DNA from: Herbinix sp.
Lineage (GTDB): Bacteria; Bacillota; Clostridia; Lachnospirales; Lachnospiraceae
Length of the DNA stretch: 64,000 nucleotides
Direction of reading: 5' to 3'
Assembly (NCBI GenBank): GCA_029238935.1
Contig: JAQZBN010000027.1
Location: 1 to 64,000 of the forward strand
How positions within the stretch are numbered: the stretch's first letter is position 1; every line of letters starts with the position of its first letter. Shown piece after piece: positions 45,514 to 54,775 of this stretch. Below the pieces are notes generated by a model that saw only the letters and a program-made list of their open reading frames with translations, ran no database searches and was not told where the DNA came from. The translations under genes and the position numbers were made by a program.

Positions 45514-46287
45514 ATGGAGAGAGAGATAGGAAAACTAATTGGCAGTGGCGGTACATCCAATGTATATGAGTGGGGGGATAATCAGGTAATTAAAATCTAT
45601 AAGCCCCATGTTTCCGACGATGTAATAAATCATGAGAGTTATATAGGTGAATTATTAAATAGATTTTCACTTGGTATACCAAAGTATATCGGTTCCACTA
45701 TGACGGAAGGTAAAAGAGCATTATTATACGAACGGATATATGGAAAAAACTTAGCAGAACCGTTAATCAATGGTTATTATAATCCTGAAATAGCATATCA
45801 GTTTGCAAAAATGCATTATGACATACATAAAAAAGCAATCCATGAACTCCCCTCACAATATGATTTTTTGCGAAATCGTATTGTGGAATTAGAAAATCTG
45901 GATGGGAAAGAAGTGACGCTTTTATTGAATTTACTTGATAGTATTCCGGTAGAACATAAGTTATGTCATGGGGACTACCAACCGCTTAATATCGTTGGTG
46001 AATCTATTATTGACTGGAATGGTGCTTGTTCTGGCAGCCCGCTATTGGATGTTGCTTGGAGCTATATGACACTCAATTCGCCGATCATTATGCACTTGTT
46101 AGGCGAAGAGATCAGTAATTTGTTTCTTACCCTTGCAAATGATTATTTGTCCTATTATTGCCAGTTGGCGGGTTTACAGGAGGACCAAATTTTAAGATGC
46201 TTACCAATCGTTGCAGCCAGGAGACTTTTTGATAATAATCAAAGTGATAATGATTTTTCCAGGCAGGAAAATAAAAATTACTACTAA
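45514..46287 (+). CDS. APH-fold phosphotransferase / kinase-like protein
   Basis: A 257-residue aminoglycoside phosphotransferase-like protein. The N-lobe has a Gly loop (IGSGGTSNVYEWGDNQVIKIYK, with the VIKIY Lys), and the C-lobe the Brenner motif LCHGDYQPLNIVGES followed by the metal Asp in IIDWNGACSGSPLLDVAW. All kinase residues are in place, so it is probably active. The substrate could be an antibiotic, a sugar or a choline-like metabolite. The start has only a weak site. It stands alone with no resistance neighbours. Confidence 0.8.
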   Translation: MEREIGKLIGSGGTSNVYEWGDNQVIKIYKPHVSDDVINHESYIGELLNRFSLGIPKYIGSTMTEGKRALLYERIYGKNLAEPLINGYYNPEIAYQFAKMHYDIHKKAIHELPSQYDFLRNRIVELENLDGKEVTLLLNLLDSIPVEHKLCHGDYQPLNIVGESIIDWNGACSGSPLLDVAWSYMTLNSPIIMHLLGEEISNLFLTLANDYLSYYCQLAGLQEDQILRCLPIVAARRLFDNNQSDNDFSRQENKNYY

Positions 46288-47032
46288 ATTTAACATAAGT
46301 TTAAAATTACTATTAATTTGAATATACGTATTAAAATCTGGTACTAAAATGTATATAAGTATTAGAAGATGAACTACTATATATTTTGACTAAAGAATCA
46401 AAAGCCATAGTAGACGAATAATCTTAACAGGTCACACCATAATTTATATAGATAAGCCCTATTCATTATATAATACATAATAAGGTCTTTTCTTTAGAAA
46501 AGCGTAGAATGAATTTTTGGAGATCAGATAACATAATTATAGTAAAATAGATAAGTATAATAAATAGATAATCAGAGTATCATAAGCACTACCTTAATCA
46601 TATGATTAAATAAAATATATTGACAGAACTAAAATAGTATGATATTCTCATAAAAATAAAAATATGAATCGGATTTACAGAGAGAAGATGGGTGTTGGCA
46701 CCGGGTGAGAATCTTCATGAGGATCATATAGAAGCAGTCTTGGAGCTATGAACCGAACAGAGTGATCTTAGTAGACTTCATCGGAGGTTTCCACCGTTAC
46801 AAGGAAAGCAGTATCAAGTCATTCAAACAACTTCGTACTGACAAAGTGCAGAGATTATCTCTGAAATTAGGTGGTAACACGGACTATATCGTTCGCCCTA
46901 AGTTGATGTTCAACTTAGGGCTTTTTTTATTGGAGTTTATTTGTATCGTTCAAAAGGTCCAATACAAGGTAAGAGTATTTTTATCGGTGGTTATTCAGAG
47001 TACTTTAATATCATAAAATAGGAGGATTAAAG
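46288..47032. other. Intergenic region containing the alaS T-box leader
   Basis: The first 350 bases are AT-rich with a small TCTTTTC/GAAAAG hairpin near 46492 and no gene. From about 46665 the T-box leader begins. The alaS ribosome site TAGGAGG is at 47020-47026. Confidence 0.5.
46665..46930 (+). promoter_or_regulatory. T-box riboswitch leader of alaS
   Basis: The leader has the stem I start (AGAGAGAAGATGGG), a candidate specifier GCT (46745-46747) in GGAGCTATGAACCG, which is an Ala codon, the T-box-like ATTAGGTGGTAACACGG (46867-46882) and a classical terminator (CCCTAAGTTG with CAACTTAGGG, then seven T's, ending about 46928). Uncharged tRNA would pair with TGG in the T-box bulge and prevent termination. 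The gene downstream is alanyl-tRNA synthetase, so the specifier is read as Ala. Confidence 0.85.
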
Positions 47033-48868
47033 ATGAAACAAACAAATTGTAATCAAAGTAATTCATGGAGTTCAAAAAAACTGCGCAAAAGTTATCTTGA
47101 ATTTTTTAAAAGCTATGGTCACGAAATTATACCATCTGCTTCTTTATTACCTGACAATGATCCTACAGTTCTATTTACAACAGCAGGGATGCATCCTTTG
47201 GTGCCGTATCTCCTTGGCGAAAAGCATCCTTTAGGAAGGCGACTGGTGGACTGCCAAAAGTGTATCCGTACCGATGATATTGAAGAAGTTGGTGATGAAA
47301 CGCATTTAACCTTCTTCGAGATGTTAGGGAATTGGTCCCTTGGAGATTATTTTAAACGAGAATCAATAACAATGAGTTATGAATTTCTAACCTTAGAACT
47401 AGGTATTCCAAAAGAACGGTTGGCAGTGACCGTATTTGAAGGAGATGACAGTGTTCCAAGAGATGTAGAAACTCATCATATATGGAGTAGCTTAGGACTT
47501 AGGGAGAACCAAATATTTTTTTACGGACGAAAAGAAAACTGGTGGGGACCTGCTGGGCAAACAGGACCCTGTGGACCGGATAGTGAAATATTTTATGATA
47601 ACGGCTGTAATCCATGCAGTGACCAGTGCGGTCCTGCCTGCAACTGTGGTAAATATGTAGAGATCTGGAATAATGTATTTATGGAGTATAAGAAAGAGGG
47701 GAATGGGACTTATACCCTTCTTAGCCAGAAGAATGTTGATACAGGAATGGGATTGGAACGAATTCTTGCCATATTAAATAACAAGAATTCCGTATTTGAA
47801 ACAGATCTCTTTCTCCCACTTATCATGAAGTTAGAAGATCTTATGGGAATAAAGATACTGAACGAAATAAATAATATGAATTCTGCGGAGGAAACTATGA
47901 AGCAATTTAGAATTATTGCTGATCATATGCGATCCATCACCTTCCTCCTTGCAGACGATAAGGGGATTATTCCTTCTAATACGGAACAAGGCTATATTCT
48001 CCGTAGATTAATCCGCCGTACCCTACGATTGCTTAAAAAATGTAATATTAATCAAAATGTATTACCGGAGTTTGCAGAAATAGTAATCTTAAATAATCAG
48101 GAGGAGTATCCTGAATTAGTGAGGAATAGAGATTTTATCTTTGACCAACTTAAGAAAGAGTATCATTTATTTCGTAAAACTTTGGACAGTGGACTTAAAA
48201 AGGCGGAACAATTTATGAGGTCACTGGAAGGTGATAGGATTTTAAGTGGTGATCTGGCTTTTAAACTATACGATACGTATGGTTTTCCAATCGAACTGAC
48301 GATAGAATTAGCTGAGGAATATGGTGCTTCCGTCGATCTTTTCGAATTCAATAGAAAGTATAAAGAACATCAAGAAAAGTCGAGAGTTGGCGCTGAAGGT
48401 AAATTTAAAGGGGGCCTTGCTGATCAAAGTGAAAGGACAGCACGGCTTCACACTGCTACCCATTTATTAAACGGAGCACTTAGGATCGTATTAGGAAATA
48501 CCGTATATCAAAAAGGAAGTAATATTAATGCTGACCGGTTACGTTTTGACTTTTCCTTTGATCGGAAATTAACCGAGGAAGAACTTCAGAAAGTAGAGCA
48601 AATCGTAAACGAAGCGATAGATAAGGACATTCCTGTCATCTGCGAAGAGTTGACTACGACAGAAGCAAAAGACCAAGGCGCAATCGGAGTCTTTGATCAT
48701 AAATATGAACAACGGGTTAAAGTCTATACCATACAGGGCTATTCCAAAGAAATTTGTGGAGGACCTCATGCTAGTAAAACCAGTGAATTGAAGCACTTTA
48801 CTATTTTGAAAGAAGAAAGTTCCTCCGCAGGTGTGCGTAGAATAAAAGCATCGATACAGGAAGATTAG
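47033..48868 (+). CDS. alaS: Alanyl-tRNA synthetase, short form lacking the C-terminal domain
   Basis: A 611-residue synthetase. The class II core has LYFFFK-type start ([25 protein letters not shown]), [18 protein letters not shown], and the long CNCG-rich insert with C-x-x-C residues. The editing domain is kept: [12 protein letters not shown] (H-x3-H) and CGGPHASKT. The normal 870-residue enzyme continues with a coiled coil and DHHA1/C-Ala domain, which is absent, and no continuation frame follows the stop. It is controlled by an Ala T-box. It could be a second AlaRS beside a full-length one elsewhere, or the sole enzyme. Confidence 0.85.
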   Translation: MKQTNCNQSNSWSSKKLRKSYLEFFKSYGHEIIPSASLLPDNDPTVLFTTAGMHPLVPYLLGEKHPLGRRLVDCQKCIRTDDIEEVGDETHLTFFEMLGNWSLGDYFKRESITMSYEFLTLELGIPKERLAVTVFEGDDSVPRDVETHHIWSSLGLRENQIFFYGRKENWWGPAGQTGPCGPDSEIFYDNGCNPCSDQCGPACNCGKYVEIWNNVFMEYKKEGNGTYTLLSQKNVDTGMGLERILAILNNKNSVFETDLFLPLIMKLEDLMGIKILNEINNMNSAEETMKQFRIIADHMRSITFLLADDKGIIPSNTEQGYILRRLIRRTLRLLKKCNINQNVLPEFAEIVILNNQEEYPELVRNRDFIFDQLKKEYHLFRKTLDSGLKKAEQFMRSLEGDRILSGDLAFKLYDTYGFPIELTIELAEEYGASVDLFEFNRKYKEHQEKSRVGAEGKFKGGLADQSERTARLHTATHLLNGALRIVLGNTVYQKGSNINADRLRFDFSFDRKLTEEELQKVEQIVNEAIDKDIPVICEELTTTEAKDQGAIGVFDHKYEQRVKVYTIQGYSKEICGGPHASKTSELKHFTILKEESSSAGVRRIKASIQED

Positions 48869-48882
48869 TTAAAATAATGTTG

Positions 48883-48944
48883 ATCATATGCTCCCTTGCC
48901 AGTGGAAAAATCGTAAGTCGTCTTCAGTGATGGGAGCATATGAT
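48883..48944. other. Perfect 13-bp inverted repeat after alaS
   Basis: ATCATATGCTCCC (48883-48895) and GGGAGCATATGAT (48932-48944) are exact complements with a 36-base loop. There is no T-run directly after, so it may be a weak terminator or a small mobile remnant. Confidence 0.5.
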
Positions 48945-49115
48945 ATGATTTCATAAAACACCTATTATATATCTACATTTGAAATTCAGTTAAGATAATT
49001 ATTATTGTATAATCTATAGGATAATAAATGTTATATGATTGTTATTTGATTTAACATTGATTCTAAAAAAGAGCCGCACTAGTCTGATTTGGCGTTCTTA
49101 ATAACCAGTTTGCTA

Positions 49116-50411
49116 TTATATAACGGGTAAAATTTTTTCAATATCAAATTGTGAATTAAGGATTAACCATAATTGTGGAACATATACCATGATGCTCCAG
49201 ATTCCGGTTCCGCGTAAACCATATTCAGTAATAAGTTTTACTAAAGCATCAATGCTTCTTGCATCAATTGACCACACTATGTGCTGTATCGGAAAGCCCA
49301 CATTAAATTGGTAATACTCAAAATACGGTGTCTGTGATATTTCATCGAATTGTATGGTGGATCCCACGTCATAGGCTAGTCGAACAGCAGAGGCAGTTGT
49401 TAAGGAATAAGCACTTGATTTTCCCGGTACATAGGGAAGAGTCCAGTCATATGAAATAACGGGTTTACCTATAAGAAGATTATCCGGGGGTACTAACGTA
49501 ATGACATAATCAATGAAAGTTTTTAGGTTATAGATAGAACTGACCGGTGCTGGAGGATTTGTATTCATTCCCCAGATGAATTGCAGAAATATGATATCAT
49601 CCACTACCTCATTGATTTTTGAATAATCAATTTTTTCAAATTCCACTTTGTTATCAACATTTTCAATATTAGGATTTATTGTAGTATATACATAGTATCC
49701 TTCCTGGTGCAATCGATCTGATGCCTTTGTGATAAAGTTTTGATATAACCATTGATTGGATTCGTTCATAAAGTAAAATACAAAGTTGACACCGTAATAG
49801 CCCTTCGTTCTCATAATATTAATTAAGTTATTGAGCTGTATATCTTGATATTCAACATTTAGTAATAGTTCATAAGCTACTTCTAAATCAGGCTCTCCTT
49901 GATCGGATAATGTTGTTAACATGATAAGGGGAACAACACCATATTCCAATGATAGTTTAACAAGGTTTTCGTCATCGAAGTAAGTTGTTATGCTGCCTTC
50001 TTTTGTAGCTCTATAATTAAAAACTGATATATAAGTTAAATTAGGAAGAGTTTTTCTAAGGGTAGTTTCATCAATAAAAGGATACGAAAACCCAATGGTT
50101 GTTGTTTTACCATGCGTGTTATAACTGATGACAAGAGTTTCACCGGGATAAATATTCTCGCGGGAAGAAAGAAATGGATTATTACGTAATAATTGCATCA
50201 CAGGAATATCATGAGTAGTTGCAATACTATCTAATGTATCACCCTCTTCTACAGTATAAGTTTGCTTAGGAAAAGCGATTACTATAGTTTGACCAGGAAC
50301 TAAGGTATTTGGATTAATCGCATTGTCCTGAATCAGCGTTGAAGCTGATACACCATATCGATCAGCTATGGAATTAATAGTATCACCGGGTTGTACTATA
50401 TATATTTCCAT
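49116..50411 (-). CDS. LysM protein with a catalytically degenerate GH18-type domain
   Basis: Residues about 1-46 and 52-95 are two LysM modules (IYIVQPGDTINSIADRYGV and YTVEEGDTLDSIATTHDI). The rest matches the YaaH-like GH18 barrel of spore-germination enzymes. The catalytic DxxDxDxE region is replaced: where GVNIDFE should be, the sequence reads GYYGVNFVFYFMNE, so the essential acidic residues are gone. It therefore probably binds peptidoglycan or another glycan without cutting it. No signal peptide, as for spore-coat LysM proteins. Its gene is alone, minus strand. Confidence 0.85.
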   Translation of the reverse strand: MEIYIVQPGDTINSIADRYGVSASTLIQDNAINPNTLVPGQTIVIAFPKQTYTVEEGDTLDSIATTHDIPVMQLLRNNPFLSSRENIYPGETLVISYNTHGKTTTIGFSYPFIDETTLRKTLPNLTYISVFNYRATKEGSITTYFDDENLVKLSLEYGVVPLIMLTTLSDQGEPDLEVAYELLLNVEYQDIQLNNLINIMRTKGYYGVNFVFYFMNESNQWLYQNFITKASDRLHQEGYYVYTTINPNIENVDNKVEFEKIDYSKINEVVDDIIFLQFIWGMNTNPPAPVSSIYNLKTFIDYVITLVPPDNLLIGKPVISYDWTLPYVPGKSSAYSLTTASAVRLAYDVGSTIQFDEISQTPYFEYYQFNVGFPIQHIVWSIDARSIDALVKLITEYGLRGTGIWSIMVYVPQLWLILNSQFDIEKILPVI

Positions 50412-50783
50412 GTTGGCCTCAATTAAATTGTTTAAATTATTTTATGAGTAATAAATGAATAATGTTAATCATTAAAAAACCTTGCATATCATAGAGACAC
50501 GCAAGGTTTAATTAATGTAAATATCTTTTCGTTGTTATTTCGCTTATCATCAAAGACAACTCAAGTCATCTACCTTATCCTGTTCTTCGCAATACCAATA
50601 ACATTGTTATATCACTTTATCATCAATGATTTCTGAGATCATCGTATTGCGATACCGGTATACAGCATGAAAGTATGATAAATTCTCTTGTTTCTTAGCC
50701 CTCTATGACAATCTCTCATTCATTAGCTTATATTCCATTAAAATTTTTTATTGATACCAATACTGTAATACTTGAGGTTTAGA
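50412..50783. other. Intergenic region between two minus-strand genes
   Basis: AACCTTGC (50478-50485) and GCAAGGTT (50501-50508) form a hairpin followed on the minus strand by six T's, the likely terminator of the upstream membrane-protein gene, although it lies 275 bases past its stop. I see no gene on either strand between. Confidence 0.5.
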
Positions 50784-51518
50784 TTATTTAGGCATCTTAT
50801 TACGAATAATCTCAGCAATAAATCGTATGAGGATCCCTACCACCAAAGTGGCGGTTAACAATAATTCAAAACTATATACGATATCATAATCCCATCCATA
50901 AAGCTTAGAATCACCTTGGGGGAAGTAACGAAGCCATAGCAAAACCAACACATTACATAACCCTAGGAAAGAACCTAGGATAGGAAGCTTCGGTATCGTA
51001 GTGGCAGCATAAAAAATCATAAAGTAAGTAATGTAATATAGAATAGAGTAGTACTTTTCATTCAATAGATCCGTATCTCGAGCCAAGAATAAATAAGCCA
51101 TTATTACCAAACCAGTTCCAATAGAGGAATATATCATAGGTTTTTTATAATTCTCCTTATCAAAGCTAGCCATAAAGAAAGAGAGAGCAATGAATACCCA
51201 GGGTAAGAAATTAAAGATGGGATATTGCTTCTGATTGATTGATTCTAGCAATACAGAGGTTCCAGCTGTGATGAATAGGAGTAGTGGACATATTTTTGCA
51301 AGAATAGTAGCACTTCTGGATAATAACGTATTACGATTTAAAATATAATCCAAGATTAACCCAAGTAACAAAAATGGAGCCATGGTCAACAAAATTCCCA
51401 GCTGTGATTTTACAAGAAAACCCTCGAGGATAGTGTGTGCCACAAGGAATATAAGAGAGACTGTTATCATGGATAGAGCAGTTAAATATTTCATTAAGAA
51501 TTGTGATCGCTGTTTCAT
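50784..51518 (-). CDS. Hypothetical multi-pass membrane protein
   Basis: A 244-residue protein with about seven or eight hydrophobic helices, short loops, and a basic C-terminus (IRFIAEIIRNKMPK). No conserved family is recognised by eye. The ATG at 51518 has AAGGAGGTAC upstream, a strong ribosome site. It is downstream of the ABC-F gene with a terminator structure between, so it is probably transcribed separately. Confidence 0.65.
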   Translation of the reverse strand: MKQRSQFLMKYLTALSMITVSLIFLVAHTILEGFLVKSQLGILLTMAPFLLLGLILDYILNRNTLLSRSATILAKICPLLLFITAGTSVLLESINQKQYPIFNFLPWVFIALSFFMASFDKENYKKPMIYSSIGTGLVIMAYLFLARDTDLLNEKYYSILYYITYFMIFYAATTIPKLPILGSFLGLCNVLVLLWLRYFPQGDSKLYGWDYDIVYSFELLLTATLVVGILIRFIAEIIRNKMPK

Positions 51519-51556
51519 AAGTACCTCCTTATAATTATCATACGGTTGTAAGAAAA

Positions 51557-51630
51557 GCCGCTGTTAACTCAACTCTATCTTATTTATGTCATCTACCAGA
51601 TAAATAAGAAGCTAGTGAATTGCCAGCGGC
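51557..51630 (-). terminator. Nested hairpin terminator after the ABC-F gene
   Basis: On the minus strand an outer stem GCCGCTG/CAGCGGC (51624-51630 with 51557-51563) ends in TTTTCTT and encloses a second perfect stem, TCTTATTTAT with ATAAATAAGA. It lies 60 bases past the ABC-F stop. Confidence 0.7.
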
Positions 51631-51689
51631 CCTTGTATTCGTTTATTAAAAGTTATTGGTTACATGGTTGAATACTTGGAAGTAACAAA

Positions 51690-53327
51690 TTACTCGTGTG
51701 TTTCTTCCTCTGAGCTAAACTGCATTACCTGTCTCTTTCTTGCCATCTCATCGCTATCAAGATATTCATCGTAAGTAGTAATCTTATCAATGAGTCCATT
51801 AGGAGTTAATTCCATGATATGATTCGCTGTCGTTTGAATAAATTGATGATCGTGGGAGGTAAATAAAAGAACACCGGGGAATTTAATTAATCCATTATTG
51901 AGGGAAGTAATCGATTCCATATCTAAGTGGTTGGTAGGCTCATCAAGAATTAATACATTAGCACCAGCAATCATCATCTTAGATAACATAACTCTAACCC
52001 TCTCACCTCCGGAGAGTACTTTTACCTGCTTAGAACCTTCTTCCCCTGCAAATAACATTCTACCCATGAAACCACGAACATAAGTAACATCCTTTTCTGG
52101 GGAGAATGGCATAAGGAAATCAACAATGGTCTCTTCCCCTGCGAAAAGCTTGGTATTGTCCTTCGGGAAATAGGAGGTATTGGTAGTAATTCCCCATTTA
52201 TAATTTCCTTCATCCGGTTCTAGCTCACCTGCCAGTATACGGAATAAAGTAGTAGTAGCTAAGGTGTTTGGTCCAACAAAAGCAATCTTATCCTCTTTAC
52301 CTACGATAAAGGAGATATCATCTAATACCTTAACTCCATCAATAGTTTTTGATAGATGTTCTACCGTAAGAACTTCGTTGCCGATTTCTCTGCTCGGTCT
52401 AAAATCAATATAAGGATATTTACGACTAGATGGTCTGATGTCATCAAGCTCAATCTTTTCCAAAGCTTTCTTTCTTGAAGTAGCTTGCTTGGATTTGGAA
52501 GCATTGGCACTGAAACGTTGAATAAATTCCTGTAATTCCTTGATTTTTTCTTCTTTTTTCTTGTTCGCTTCCTTCATCTGCTTTACCATTAACTGACTGG
52601 ATTCATACCAGAAATCATAGTTACCGGCATAGAGCTGAATTTTAGCATAATCGATGTCTGCAATATGAGTACATACTTTATTTAAGAAATAACGGTCATG
52701 GGATACTACGATAACGGTATTTTCAAAGTTGATTAAAAATTCTTCCAACCAACGAATCGCTTCAAGGTCCAAATGGTTGGTAGGCTCATCGAGAAGCAGA
52801 ATGTCAGGATTACCGAATAATGCTTGTGCAAGCAGAACCTTAACCTTGTCACTGCCTCCTAATTCACTCATCATCTTGTAATGAAGATCAGTCTCTACAC
52901 CAAGACCATTGAGGAGAGAAGCGGCATTTGATTCAGCTTCCCAACCATCCATGGATGCAAATTCACCTTCTAATTCACTGGCTTTAATACCATCTTCGTC
53001 GGTGAAATTTTCTTTTGCATAGATTTGCTCTTTTTCTTTCATTATTTCATAAAGACGCTTGTTACCCATGATTACGGTATCAAGTACCTGAAATGCATCA
53101 TATTTGAAATGGTCCTGTTGTAAGAAGGACAATCTTTGTCCTGGAGTAATAATAATATCTCCCTTTGATGGCTCTAATTGGCCGGATAATATCTTAAGAA
53201 AAGTGGATTTACCTGCACCATTGGCTCCGATCAATCCATAGCAATTGCCCTCTGTGAATTTAATATTCACATCCTCAAATAAGGCTCTTTTACCTAATCT
53301 TAAAGTTATGTTACTTGCCTGTATCAT
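51690..53327 (-). CDS. ABC-F family protein with degenerate second ATPase site
   Basis: A 545-residue tandem-ATPase of the ABC-F type, which acts on ribosomes rather than in membranes. The first Walker A is GANGAGKST, with signature ELGGSDKVKV (not LSGGQ) and Walker B ILLLDEPTNHLD. The linker KQMKEANKKKEEKIKELQ is the charged coiled arm. The second Walker A reads GPNTLATTT, so the Gly-Lys is missing, while its signature LSGGERVRV and Walker B VLILDEPTNHLD are intact. It resembles YkpA/YbiT members. A translation-factor role is inferred. The start has CAGGAGG upstream. Confidence 0.85.
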   Translation of the reverse strand: MIQASNITLRLGKRALFEDVNIKFTEGNCYGLIGANGAGKSTFLKILSGQLEPSKGDIIITPGQRLSFLQQDHFKYDAFQVLDTVIMGNKRLYEIMKEKEQIYAKENFTDEDGIKASELEGEFASMDGWEAESNAASLLNGLGVETDLHYKMMSELGGSDKVKVLLAQALFGNPDILLLDEPTNHLDLEAIRWLEEFLINFENTVIVVSHDRYFLNKVCTHIADIDYAKIQLYAGNYDFWYESSQLMVKQMKEANKKKEEKIKELQEFIQRFSANASKSKQATSRKKALEKIELDDIRPSSRKYPYIDFRPSREIGNEVLTVEHLSKTIDGVKVLDDISFIVGKEDKIAFVGPNTLATTTLFRILAGELEPDEGNYKWGITTNTSYFPKDNTKLFAGEETIVDFLMPFSPEKDVTYVRGFMGRMLFAGEEGSKQVKVLSGGERVRVMLSKMMIAGANVLILDEPTNHLDMESITSLNNGLIKFPGVLLFTSHDHQFIQTTANHIMELTPNGLIDKITTYDEYLDSDEMARKRQVMQFSSEEETHE

Positions 53328-53682
53328 GAAAACCTCCTGAATCTCATAAGTTTATTACACTTCGTTGTCGATCAATTACATTCGCAATATCTATTGTATC
53401 GTATATTCTTGATTTTGCAAGTGATATTTCATGTGAAAGGCGGTAATATTCAGGTGATTGGGTTAGTTTAATCAAAATATTTATTTACAATATTTATGAA
53501 ATATTGCTATATGTAGGTTGTGCTGTTATAATATGACAAGTAATACAAACATAGTAATGTAAATATTTACTATTTGCGTGTAACTATTTAGTATATTTAT
53601 GTGAATATTTATAACGTACCTGTAAAATAAGTATTATTTACATTATGATTGACAATTAGATTGCGAAAAGCGGAGGGATGTT
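53328..53682. other. Divergent intergenic region between ABC-F and SGNH hydrolase
   Basis: AT-rich. A run of related TAAATATTTA, TAACTATTTA and GAATATTTAT segments lies at about 53560-53620. No stem-loop or known leader is visible. The SGNH gene ribosome site is GCGGAGGG. Confidence 0.35.
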
Positions 53683-54315
53683 ATGAAAGAAATTTTTACA
53701 AATGGTCAAGTGGTTTTATTTCAAGGCGACAGTATCACCGACTGCGGCAGAAACAGAGATGATATTACATCGTTATCCGAGGGGTATCCCGGAGTTGTAG
53801 CAAAGATGTTTCATTTATTATTTCCTAAGACTGAGGTGACTTTTGTAAATAAAGGTATCTCCGGAAATAGAGTTAGAGATCTTTTGGATCGTTATGATGA
53901 GGATTTTAAGAAGATTAATCCGGATTTTGTCTCAATCTTAATCGGTGTCAATGATACCTGGAGAAGATATGACTCCAACGATGTGACCACCTCAGAAATG
54001 TATGAGAATTCTTACCGTACCTTACTAGAGAAGATTAAGAAGGACATGCCAAATTGTAAAATCATGATCATAGAACCGTTCTTATTAAATTCCTTACCTG
54101 ATAGAGCGGCATGGAGAGAGGATTTAGATCCAAAGATTTTAGTGGCTAGAAAACTTGCGAAGGAGTATGCAGATTATTATCTTCCTATGGATGGAATTTT
54201 TGCGAAACTTGAAGTTGAGCAATACACCAATGTTGAATTAGCAGAGGATGGAGTACACCCAAGTGCCATCGGACACAGCATTATAGCGCAGGAATACATC
54301 AAGGCATTATCCTAA
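53683..54315 (+). CDS. SGNH/GDSL hydrolase
   Basis: A 210-residue esterase-type SGNH enzyme. All blocks are visible: GDSITDCGRNRDD (nucleophile Ser), GISGNRVRDL (Gly), IGVNDTWRRY (Asn) and DGVHPSAIGH (Asp-His). There is no signal peptide, so it would act in the cytosol on acyl or acetyl esters, for example deacetylating sugars from plant polysaccharides. The substrate is not decided by sequence. The gene is alone. Confidence 0.88.
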   Translation: MKEIFTNGQVVLFQGDSITDCGRNRDDITSLSEGYPGVVAKMFHLLFPKTEVTFVNKGISGNRVRDLLDRYDEDFKKINPDFVSILIGVNDTWRRYDSNDVTTSEMYENSYRTLLEKIKKDMPNCKIMIIEPFLLNSLPDRAAWREDLDPKILVARKLAKEYADYYLPMDGIFAKLEVEQYTNVELAEDGVHPSAIGHSIIAQEYIKALS

Positions 54316-54775
54316 ATAGAGAGCAATTCGCTGTATTTTCGTCTAGGATATATTTGGTTTACTTAAAAACGATTAAAATAAACGAACCTATTAGAATGAT
54401 AACACATTCCAATAGGTTCTATTTGTTATATTCATACATTTTATTGTATGAATTTCTTTTACTGTATGCATTTCTTTTACAGTATGAATTTCTATTGCTT
54501 TATGAATTATTAAATTTTGCATTTCATTCTGCTATATGCAGTTTCTTATATATAAATTTCTTGCTGCTATGCTGTGCTGTTTTTTTATATATGCATTATT
54601 TTGTTAATGCAATTTTTTGTATATGCAATTTGGTTGCTTATGAATTTCTATTTAATATGCATTTTGGTTGTTTATGAAATTCTATTGTTTATGCATTCTT
54701 CTGCAACATACATATATTTGCTATGTGCATTAAAACCTTCGCAATTGTAGTAAAATACGTTATAGAGAAGGGTAA
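54316..54775. repeat. Intergenic low-complexity region with ~17-18 bp degenerate repeats
   Basis: First a hairpin, GAACCTATTAGAATG with CATTCCAATAGGTTC (54381-54420), probably terminates the SGNH gene. Then 54424-54750 repeats a degenerate unit about every 17-18 bases (TATGAATTTCTTTTACTG, TATGCATTTCTTTTACAG, TATGAATTTCTATTGC and many decayed forms). A 107-codon open frame through it is a repeat artefact, rich in Leu and Tyr, not a gene. Confidence 0.55.

Noticed and set aside
46762-47016. 84-codon frame in front of alaS
   Set aside because: It runs through the T-box stems and terminator, which explain the sequence better.
54354-54677. 107-codon open frame rich in Leu, Phe and Tyr
   Set aside because: It is produced by the TATGAATTTCT repeats and the SGNH terminator hairpin; no start signal.
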